Positions 1-7,307 of a stretch of DNA of 36,747 bases are shown piece by piece. The notes beneath the pieces were generated by a model that did not search any database, had not been told where the DNA came from, and worked only from the letters and a program-made list of their open reading frames with translations. The stretch comes from Thermoleophilia bacterium (lineage in GTDB: Bacteria > Actinomycetota > Thermoleophilia > Gaiellales > F1-60-MAGs149): NCBI GenBank assembly GCA_009694475.1, contig SHUX01000009.1, forward strand, positions 1 to 36,747, written 5' to 3'. A program made the position numbers and the translations under genes. Positions within the stretch are counted from its first letter, which is position 1. Every line of letters begins with the position of its first letter.

Positions 1-641
1 TAGGCAGATTCTGTGTACGGGATGACCGACAACGTTGCGGGTGCCCGCGCAGGGTCGGAGCCCGAGTACGTCGCATAGCGATCGAGGAGTTGGCGTAGGC
101 GCAGATCGCGAAAGTGACGAGCGCCATACCGCTCGAGCGTCGTATGGGCCAGGATGTCGCGTGGATCAATTGGACGCCCACTGCGTCGCGCGAGCTCGAT
201 CGGACCACTGATTGCTGCCGAGAGAAACAGCGGCAACGAGAGATCCCACGTGCGTTTACCTTGGGCCAGAAGAGCGTGCCACGACTGTCCGGCCCCATGC
301 TCCAGTGCCTCAAAGGCAGCTGCCGTGGCATCCGCATCAGCGTGTGTAGATAGGCTCGATCCGTCGTCCCAGTGGTACTGGCAGAGCGGATCGACGCGGA
401 GGAGGTCCAGCCGGTCGCTCAGTTCGACACCTGCCGTTGCGAGCGTCTCTGCGAGCGTAAACGGCATCGTCAAAAGCGACGGACCTGTATCGAACGTGTG
501 CCCTTCGGAGCGGGCAATCCCAAGCTTGCCACCAACCTGAGCGGCGGCCTCAAGGACGAGCACGTCGCAACCAGCAGCAGCAAGCCGTACGCCGGCCCCT
601 AGCCCGCCGACGCCAGCACCGACGATCACGACACGCGTCAT
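1..641 (-). CDS. Phytoene desaturase/CrtI-like FAD-dependent oxidoreductase, N-terminal part (truncated by window edge)
   Basis: Reverse-strand reading from ATG at 641 gives MTRVVIVGAGVGGLGAGVRLAAAGCDVLVLEAAAQVGGKLGIARSEGHTFDTGPSLLTMPFTL, an FAD-binding GxGxxG motif with the CrtI-type GGK...FDTGPSLLTMP segment. No stop before the left edge. The start overlaps the upstream gene's stop (ATGA). Confidence 0.85.
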   Translation of the reverse strand, partial: MTRVVIVGAGVGGLGAGVRLAAAGCDVLVLEAAAQVGGKLGIARSEGHTFDTGPSLLTMPFTLAETLATAGVELSDRLDLLRVDPLCQYHWDDGSSLSTHADADATAAAFEALEHGAGQSWHALLAQGKRTWDLSLPLFLSAAISGPIELARRSGRPIDPRDILAHTTLERYGARHFRDLRLRQLLDRYATYSGSDPARAPATLSVIPYTESA

Positions 642-1420
642 GCCGTTGTACTCCCAGTCCATTGGCGTAGCAACGCCGGTACCGTCAGCACGCCCATTGC
701 AAGGAACGAGGTGACGGCAACGGTCCAGCCGGCGAAGAAGAGCGCGTGTGCGACGGTCTCGCCGAGCCACGTCCAGGCGAACAGCAATGGTCCCAACAGG
801 TCGGTCAGACACCAACGGCTCGGGCGGCTCGGCGCCCGAGCGCCGATTGCCCACCAGCCAAAAAGCACTGCACCAACAGCAAACCAGCCAACGAAGTTGA
901 TCAAGGGAATCCCCGCATACTGACCAAGATTCGGCCAGACCCAAAAGCCTTGGCCGACCATCTGTGGATCAAGTGCAACATCCCATGCCGTCAGAGCTGC
1001 TGCTGCAAATAGGGCACGGGTGACCGGACGGTTTCCCAGCAACTCGCCGATGCGCCACGCCGGATAGGCCATCATCGCCCAGGCCAGCGGAATCAGGATG
1101 GGAACATCAAACAACTGTGGTTGCAGTGTGTCTGTGTACCAGTAGCTACTGAACGGGAAACCCGTGTGGACGCCAAGAATCTCGGAACACAGACCGACCA
1201 GAAAGGCCAAGCCGGCGAGTGAGAGCGCAAAACGCGGCCCCGATCGGTGCCACGCAGCTGCCACCGAGGCGCCGAGAAAGAGAAACACCGTCAGCGCCGT
1301 CAGTCGAACGCTCCAGGCCGCTGGGGACTGCGGGTAGAACAGTTGGCATACCACCAGCAATACAAACAAGTAGCACGCGACGCGGGCGGCTGTGGACGGA
1401 ATCCGATTCACCCCCCGCAT
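638..1420 (-). CDS. Carotenoid biosynthesis protein, CruF/DUF422-like integral membrane protein
   Basis: 260 aa polytopic protein with EILGVHTGFPFSSYWYTDTLQPQLFDVPILIPLAWAMMAYPAW and WDVALDPQMVGQGFWVW motifs typical of the CruF/DUF422 family; coupled to a CrtI-like gene. Confidence 0.8.
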   Translation of the reverse strand: MRGVNRIPSTAARVACYLFVLLVVCQLFYPQSPAAWSVRLTALTVFLFLGASVAAAWHRSGPRFALSLAGLAFLVGLCSEILGVHTGFPFSSYWYTDTLQPQLFDVPILIPLAWAMMAYPAWRIGELLGNRPVTRALFAAAALTAWDVALDPQMVGQGFWVWPNLGQYAGIPLINFVGWFAVGAVLFGWWAIGARAPSRPSRWCLTDLLGPLLFAWTWLGETVAHALFFAGWTVAVTSFLAMGVLTVPALLRQWTGSTTA

Positions 1421-1467
1421 CGTACGGCCGATCCTACGGACAGCTGCGATACATCGATCGGTATCCT

Positions 1468-2451
1468 ATGTGCATGACGGAACTCGAACTGATTCTCGCT
1501 GCGCCTCGTGGCTACTGTGCCGGCGTTGATCGAGCGGTTGAGACAGTCGAGCAGGCTCTCAAGTTGCAGGGCGCACCGGTGTACGTGCGCAAACAGATTG
1601 TGCACAACCTCCACGTCGTTGCCGATCTCGAGACACGTGGTGCGATCTTCGTCGATGACGTATCAGAGGTGCCGAAGGGTGCGACCGTCGTCTTCTCGGC
1701 GCATGGGGTTGCCCCAACCGTGCACACGGGCGCCGTGCAGCGCTCCCTTACCGTGATTGATGCGACGTGCCCGCTGGTGACCAAGGTACACAACGAAGCT
1801 AAGCGATACGACCAAGCCGGCTATCACATGCTGCTAATCGGCCATGCCGAGCATGAGGAGGTAGTCGGCACGATGGGCGAAGCACCAGATTCGATGACCC
1901 TCGTCGAACATGTGGACGACGTTGCGTCGCTGCCCGAGTATCCGGCCGACCAGCGACTCGCCTATCTCACACAGACCACGCTGTCGGTCGATGAGACCCG
2001 CAGCATCATTGAGGCGATCACGCAACGGTACCCGTGGATCGAGAGTCCAGAAAAGGGTGATATCTGTTACGCGACGTCAAATCGGCAGGCCGCCGTCAAA
2101 GAACTCGCGAAGCTAACCGAACTCGTGTTAGTGATTGGATCCGTGAACTCCTCGAATTCCTGTCGCCTCGTCGAGGTCGCCCGCGATGCTGGGGTCGATA
2201 GCTACTTGATCGAGGACGCCACCAAGATCGACCGAAACTGGATTGGCGACAGCACGAAGATCGGGATTACCTCCGGCGCATCAGCACCTGAGCGTCTCGT
2301 CCTGGGCGTAATCGAGTGGTTCCGTGAGCATTCTGACGGGATCACGGTCTCGGAACTCGAGACGGTGCATGAGGACGTCTCGTTCCACCTACCTCGGCCA
2401 ATTCGCCGTGCGCTTGCCGTGGTGGCGGTCGACCCTCCCGCTTCTAACTGA
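1468..2451 (+). CDS. ispH: 4-hydroxy-3-methylbut-2-enyl diphosphate reductase (IspH/LytB)
   Basis: APRGYCAGVDRAVETVE, RKQIVHNLHVV, FSAHGV, DATCPLVTKVH, IGHAEHEEVVGTMGE and TSGASAPE are IspH signatures. The ORF-track start (1219) is too long; ATG at 1468 or 1474 is the likely start. Confidence 0.97.
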   Translation: MCMTELELILAAPRGYCAGVDRAVETVEQALKLQGAPVYVRKQIVHNLHVVADLETRGAIFVDDVSEVPKGATVVFSAHGVAPTVHTGAVQRSLTVIDATCPLVTKVHNEAKRYDQAGYHMLLIGHAEHEEVVGTMGEAPDSMTLVEHVDDVASLPEYPADQRLAYLTQTTLSVDETRSIIEAITQRYPWIESPEKGDICYATSNRQAAVKELAKLTELVLVIGSVNSSNSCRLVEVARDAGVDSYLIEDATKIDRNWIGDSTKIGITSGASAPERLVLGVIEWFREHSDGITVSELETVHEDVSFHLPRPIRRALAVVAVDPPASN

Positions 2452-2633
2452 CGTCGCGGAGACTGGCGAGCGGCCTCAAAGTTAGTGACTACGGCAACTG
2501 GCGTCAACGGGGTGGCGTTCGCATGGGAAACAGATTCTGGCGGTAACGGTGGTAACGGCGAAGGTGGTGGTGGACGAGCAGCGCACCTCGCGCACCGTTG
2601 ATCTCAGCGTACGCTGATTCGAGCGAGCCGAGC

Positions 2634-2665
2634 TAGGCAACGCCGTCTGATTGGGTGTTGCCCTA
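2634..2665. terminator. Probable bidirectional terminator hairpin between convergent ispH and glycerate kinase
   Basis: TAGGCAACGCC ... GGTGTTGCCCTA forms a long imperfect stem (one wobble, one bulge) ending at the glycerate kinase stop codon in the convergent intergenic gap. No U-tract. Confidence 0.5.
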
Positions 2666-3766
2666 GCCGCGCAGGGTGCAGACCGCTCGGGAGGCGGCGC
2701 GCAGGTCAGCCCCACTCTCGCGAAGAGCCTGTCTAATCGGTCGTGCGCCCCGTCCGATTCCCAGCACAGCAGAGGCACCGGCGTCGTAGAGCGCCTCGAC
2801 GTCGTCATCTACACGCCCACCGAAGATGACGCAAGGGACGCCGGCGCTCCGTGCTGCCTCAGCGACTCGCGCCACCGTCTTGCCGGCAGCGGACTGCGCG
2901 TCGACAGCGCCCTCGGCCGTCAAGACCAGGTCGGCTTGAGCGAGACAAGCCGCGAAACCGGTCTCGCGCATCACAAGCTCGGCCCCCGGAATCGGTCTTG
3001 CCCCCAGCAGGAAGCAGGCTGCGCCGAGGCCACCCGCCGCTCCCGCGCCGGGGCGGCGTGCGCGCTCGCCGTAGAGTCCCGCAAGCCTTGCCAGTCCGGC
3101 GTCGAGAACTTCGATTTCGCTCGGCGAAGCTCCCTTCTGCGGTCCGAAGACAGGGGCCGCACCCAGCGGTCCTGCCAGCGGGCTGTCGACGTCTAAGGCG
3201 ACCGTCAGTTCGGTGTGGGCGAGGCGCGGATCAAGGCCAGTGGTATCGATACGAGCGACCATCGGCACGTCCATCCCACGGCCCCGCAACATATTGCCCT
3301 CCGCGTCATAGGCTTTCAGCCCAAGACCGATCAACAGTCCAAGTCCGCCATCGATTGACGCCGAACCACCGAGCCCGATCACGATCCGCGGCGCGTTCAT
3401 TCCGAGTGCAGCGAGCACCAGAGGAGCGATCCCCGCGCTGGTCGCCCGCATCACGTCGCGTCGCCCGCGAGGAATCTGCGCCAACCCGATTGCCTCGGCC
3501 GCCTCCACCACACAGGATCCGTCGGGCAGCACACCAAGCGTGGCCCTACGGGGCCGGCCGATCGCATCGCGCGTGCTGATCTGCTCGCGACGACCACCGC
3601 GGCCACGGACGATAGCGTCGCAGGTACCTTCACCACCATCTGCAAGAGGGTGCTCGATGGTATCCCAGCCAGCCTGGCGGCAGCCTTCGGCCATCGCCTG
3701 AGCGGCCTCGTGCGCGTCAAGAGCGCCGCGGAGTTTGTCGGGTGCACAGAGGGCAACAGGGGTCAT
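2663..3766 (-). CDS. Glycerate 2-kinase (GarK/GlxK family)
   Basis: 367 aa; MTPVALCAPDKLRGALDAHEAAQAMAEG, PLADGGEGTCDAI, GLGGSASIDGGLG, GAAGGLGAACF and EGAVDAQSAAGKTVARVA match the glycerate kinase family. Confidence 0.93.
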   Translation of the reverse strand: MTPVALCAPDKLRGALDAHEAAQAMAEGCRQAGWDTIEHPLADGGEGTCDAIVRGRGGRREQISTRDAIGRPRRATLGVLPDGSCVVEAAEAIGLAQIPRGRRDVMRATSAGIAPLVLAALGMNAPRIVIGLGGSASIDGGLGLLIGLGLKAYDAEGNMLRGRGMDVPMVARIDTTGLDPRLAHTELTVALDVDSPLAGPLGAAPVFGPQKGASPSEIEVLDAGLARLAGLYGERARRPGAGAAGGLGAACFLLGARPIPGAELVMRETGFAACLAQADLVLTAEGAVDAQSAAGKTVARVAEAARSAGVPCVIFGGRVDDDVEALYDAGASAVLGIGRGARPIRQALRESGADLRAASRAVCTLRG

Positions 3767-3768
3767 AA

Positions 3769-5445
3769 TCAGCCGAGCAGGTGGAGGGCAGAAAGGGGAA
3801 CGGTAGCGACCGGCGGAGTATCAACGATCACGCCGTCGACGGAGACGGCGTGCGTCGTGGGATCGACGCGGACGGCAGCCGTCATTGTATTGCGAACCAT
3901 GTCTGCCGCGCCAAGTGTGCGAGTGCCACGCACGGCGACACACTGCTTGGCGGTCGGTAACAGGGCAGCCGCTCCCCCGTCAACCGCAGCCTGGCTTGTG
4001 AATGCGAGGCTCAGGCGCGCTGGCGCAGTACCAAGTGCACCGATCTGAGCCGCGATACGAGTTGGTTCGGAGAAGGCCGTTGACGCGTTCGGATCGCCGC
4101 TCATTCCCCAGGTCGGAAAACCAGCCTTCAGCACGAGGAACGGTTTGACGGCGAACCACGCCGGACTCCACAGCACGATGTCGGCCAATTTGCCGACTTC
4201 GAGTGACCCAACGTGGTCGGCCATACCATGCGCAATTGCCGGATTGATTGTCGCCTTAGCCAGATAACGCAACACTCGCTCGTTGTCGTGGCCGCTTGCG
4301 TCGCCTCCGCGTGCGTCGCGCATAACCGACGCGAGTTGAAAGGTCCGTCGGAGGGTCTCACCGATGCGGCCCATGCCCTGACTATCCGATGACGTCATGT
4401 GGATCAGACCGAGATCGTGCAGTACGTCCTCGGCGGCCATGGTGGCTGGGCGCACGCGATCAAGTGCGAGCTGGTGGTCCCCGGGTAGATCGTCCTGCAG
4501 GACATGAACAGCCTCGATCATGGCGGTGTGTTCGGCAGCCGTATTGATACCAAAGGGAAACGTTGGGTTGGTCGACGACGTCAGGATGTTGGGTTGTCCT
4601 GCAAGACGCAGCACGTCGGGCGCGTGACCGCCGCCAGTGCCCTCGATGTGGTACGCGTGGAGCGTTCGGCCGGCAACCAAGGCCAACGTATCCTCGACCG
4701 ATAGACACTCGTTGAGCCCGTCGGTGTGGACGCAGAGCTGTACATCGTGGTGATCGGCAACGCGGAGTGCCATCTCGAGCGCTGACGCGTGCGCGCCGAC
4801 GTCCTCGTGGATCTTGAGACCACCGGCACCGGCGCGCAACATTCGCTCCAGTGGCTCGGGGCGGCTTGACGAACCGCGGGTCAGCATCAGGGTATTGATT
4901 GGCGACTGGTCAAGGGCTGCGTAGATGTGCTGGAGGGCCCAGATCGGGTTGGTGCCGAGGTTCCAGACGGGGCCGTAGTCCTGAATCACCAGCGTCGTAA
5001 AGCCGGCGGCCAGCGCCTGCGGGATAATCTGTGGCGACAACAGGTGGACATGACTGTCGATCGCGCCCGCCGTCGCAATCAGCCCCTCGCCGGACACGAT
5101 TGCCGTGTCGGTGCCAAGCACCACCTCGACGCCGTCCATGATGTCCGGGTTGCCGGCGCGCCCGAGCGCGACGATCCGCCCACCGCTGATGCCAATCGTC
5201 GTTTTACGGACGCCAAGGATCGGATCAACCACCACGACCTGCGTGATTGCGATCTCCACCGCGGCGGTCGTAGCCTGGGCCATCAGACCATCCCGCGCGG
5301 TCTTAGCGAACCCGGCGAGCACCTCGTTGCCGCGCTCTTGGTCGTCGTGTTCCACCTCAACCCAAAGGTGTGTATCGCCAAGACGAATGCGATCGCCAGT
5401 GGTCGGACCGTAGACCCGTGCGTAGACGTCGGCGGGGAGTGTCAT
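3769..5445 (-). CDS. ureC: Urease alpha subunit (UreC)-like, divergent active-site flap
   Basis: 558 aa; YGPTTGDRIRLGDT, GAIDSHVHLLSPQ (His ligands), GLKIHEDVGA (carbamylated Lys), CVHTDGLNE, YHIEGTGGGHAPD and SSDSQGMGRIGE. The flap reads EAVHVLQDD instead of the usual MVCHHLD. Confidence 0.92.
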   Translation of the reverse strand: MTLPADVYARVYGPTTGDRIRLGDTHLWVEVEHDDQERGNEVLAGFAKTARDGLMAQATTAAVEIAITQVVVVDPILGVRKTTIGISGGRIVALGRAGNPDIMDGVEVVLGTDTAIVSGEGLIATAGAIDSHVHLLSPQIIPQALAAGFTTLVIQDYGPVWNLGTNPIWALQHIYAALDQSPINTLMLTRGSSSRPEPLERMLRAGAGGLKIHEDVGAHASALEMALRVADHHDVQLCVHTDGLNECLSVEDTLALVAGRTLHAYHIEGTGGGHAPDVLRLAGQPNILTSSTNPTFPFGINTAAEHTAMIEAVHVLQDDLPGDHQLALDRVRPATMAAEDVLHDLGLIHMTSSDSQGMGRIGETLRRTFQLASVMRDARGGDASGHDNERVLRYLAKATINPAIAHGMADHVGSLEVGKLADIVLWSPAWFAVKPFLVLKAGFPTWGMSGDPNASTAFSEPTRIAAQIGALGTAPARLSLAFTSQAAVDGGAAALLPTAKQCVAVRGTRTLGAADMVRNTMTAAVRVDPTTHAVSVDGVIVDTPPVATVPLSALHLLG

Positions 5446-6122
5446 GCATCAACCCCTAGGTAGCCGCGTTCACGCGCCAGCGCAAGCGCGGCGGGTAAGG
5501 CCTCGTGGGCGTCGAGCGGACCATTAACAAGGCCCGCGAAGCCGTAGACAATCCGCCGGCCAGCGAACGGGCGCAACGTAACGGTTTGGGTCTGCCCGGG
5601 CTCCCAGCGAACCGTGCTCCCCGTCGGGACCATCAGCCGCCGACCCCAGGCTGCCGCCCGCTCGAAGTCAAGTTGCCGGTTAGCCTCGAAGAAGTGCCAG
5701 TGTGACGTGACCGCTATTGGTACTGCTGCCCGGTTCGTGACCACGAGAGTGCTGGTCTCTGGCACGGCGAGCGGCTGGGTCGGACGCGTGCTGACTGCGC
5801 CAGGACCCGCAACCTCAGCGGGCCCCAACGGACCTGAGATCACAAGCAGGCGTGTCCCGTCCGAGAACAACGCCTCGACCTCGATGTGCTGAACGAGCGA
5901 CGCCGTGCCGGGCAGCACCTGATGGGAACCAAGAGTGGCTCTCCCGATTGCCACCGCCTCGGCATGGGTCGCACCATCGCGGGCGGCTTCGCAAACAGCG
6001 TCGGCGATCACGGCAATCGCCTCCGGTGCGTTGAGAAGCAGGCCCCGGGCCAGACGGCTACGGGCGAGTTCGGCGGCTTGGAAGACAAGCAGACGATCGA
6101 GTTCACGGGGCGTCAACTGCAT
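5442..6122 (-). CDS. Fused urease gamma/beta subunit (UreAB)
   Basis: 226 aa; N-terminal MQLTPRELDRLLVFQAAELARSRLARGLLLNAPEAIAVI is UreA-like; C-terminal VPIAVTSHWHFFEANRQLDFERAAAWGRRLMVPTGSTVRWEPGQTQTVTLRPF is UreB-like. ATGA overlap with ureC. Confidence 0.93.
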   Translation of the reverse strand: MQLTPRELDRLLVFQAAELARSRLARGLLLNAPEAIAVIADAVCEAARDGATHAEAVAIGRATLGSHQVLPGTASLVQHIEVEALFSDGTRLLVISGPLGPAEVAGPGAVSTRPTQPLAVPETSTLVVTNRAAVPIAVTSHWHFFEANRQLDFERAAAWGRRLMVPTGSTVRWEPGQTQTVTLRPFAGRRIVYGFAGLVNGPLDAHEALPAALALARERGYLGVDA

Positions 6123-6126
6123 CGCG

Positions 6127-6693
6127 TCAGCGTAACCCGTACGCTTGTTGATAGATCAACCGCAGCGCTTCGACGCGCTGCACGTAGTCGCGGGTCTCAC
6201 GGAAGCGAATCCTGACGGGCTGGCCCACCGGTGTCGCGTCAACCCAGCGATCGACGTTGCCTTGCCCCGCGTTGTAGGCGGCGAGTGCCAGTTCGAGTGC
6301 TTGTGGATGGTCTGCATACTTGTCACGGAGCGTCGTCAGGTACCAGCAGCCATAACGCAGATTGAGTTCTGGATCGTAGAGATCGTTCGTCTGGAATTTA
6401 CCGCCACCGGTACGGTCTGCTATCCCCTGTGCTGTCTCGGGAAGTAACTGCATTAGCCCGACGGCACCAGCTGATGACTCAGCGTTCGGATCGAACCGTG
6501 ACTCCGTGTAGATGACCGCCGCAACGAGGGCCGGCTCGAGCCCGTAATTGACTGAATGCGCCTCAATAATCGTCCGATACTGCAATGGGTAGCGAGCCCG
6601 CAGGTACCAGTCTGGTTCGGTCCGCACGGCATAGACGGCAACAGCGCCGAGCACGAGCACGACGAGTAGAAGGGCTCCGAACAGTCGACGCAT
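6127..6693 (-). CDS. Membrane-anchored lytic transglycosylase (Slt/GH23 family)
   Basis: N-terminal hydrophobic anchor, then YTESRFDPNAESSAGAVGLMQLLPETA and ALAAYNAGQGNVDRW. Confidence 0.92.
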   Translation of the reverse strand: MRRLFGALLLVVLVLGAVAVYAVRTEPDWYLRARYPLQYRTIIEAHSVNYGLEPALVAAVIYTESRFDPNAESSAGAVGLMQLLPETAQGIADRTGGGKFQTNDLYDPELNLRYGCWYLTTLRDKYADHPQALELALAAYNAGQGNVDRWVDATPVGQPVRIRFRETRDYVQRVEALRLIYQQAYGLR

Positions 6694-7298
6694 TACGACC
6701 CAGCGTATCGCGCGATGTACGCGTCCACAGCCTCTTGCAACTGCTCGGGTGTCCCAGCGTTATCGAGGATGTCATCTGCGGCCGCCAGCCGCCGCGTGGA
6801 ATCCCATTGGCGTCCCTCCCGCTCAGCGAGCCGCTCGAGCCCTCCTCGTTCTGCCAAGCGACGCTGTCGAACGGCCTCGGGTGCAGTTACGACGAGCACG
6901 CGGTCGAAGCGGTCTGCCTGCCCGGCCTCAAACAGCAGTGGTGATTCGTAAACGCACAGGCCAGGCGCCTGTAGATCGACCGTCAGGCCTGCCAGCCAGA
7001 CCTCAAGTTGTGCCGCAACCAGCGGGTGCAGAACCTGCTCGAGCCACGTCAATGCATCAGCGTCGCCAAAGCAGCGCCGCGCAACGGCCGATCGGTCGAC
7101 CGTTGCGTCAGCACCAATCACACTAGGGCCAAACTCGGCAACGAGTTGTTCCCTCACGGCGGGTTGGAGATAGAGGCCATGCACGACCTCATCGGCGCTA
7201 AGAACAGGACAACCGCGCAGCGCGAACGCGGTCAGAGCCGAAGATTTACCGACGCCGATCGCGCCCGTTAGACCGATCAATAAAGGCCGGCGAGACAC
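6693..7298 (-). CDS. coaE: Dephospho-CoA kinase
   Basis: LIGLTGAIGVGKSSALTAFALRGCPVLSADEVVH P-loop, and PLLFEAGQADRFDRVLVVTAPEAVRQRRLAER. Confidence 0.95.
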   Translation of the reverse strand: MSRRPLLIGLTGAIGVGKSSALTAFALRGCPVLSADEVVHGLYLQPAVREQLVAEFGPSVIGADATVDRSAVARRCFGDADALTWLEQVLHPLVAAQLEVWLAGLTVDLQAPGLCVYESPLLFEAGQADRFDRVLVVTAPEAVRQRRLAERGGLERLAEREGRQWDSTRRLAAADDILDNAGTPEQLQEAVDAYIARYAGS

Positions 7299-7307
7299 CG
7301 GCCCAGC

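Noticed and set aside
1219-1467. N-terminal extension of the ispH ORF in the ORF track
   Set aside because: Extension residues look like out-of-frame antisense sequence of the divergent CruF-like gene; IspH homology starts at MTELELILAAPRGYCAG.
2485-2601. Small Gly-rich + strand ORF (VTTATGVNGVAFAWETDSGGNGGNGEGGGGRAAHLAHR)
   Set aside because: GTG start with no clear ribosome-binding site, low-complexity composition, and position in a convergent gap; not enough to call a gene.
2851-3579. Long + strand ORF (242 aa) antisense to glycerate kinase
   Set aside because: Arg/Pro/Ser-rich translation typical of spurious antisense ORFs in high-GC DNA; no recognisable domain.
4927-5463. + strand ORF (178 aa) antisense to ureC
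   Set aside because: No domain signature, fully covered by ureC, composition typical of a shadow ORF.
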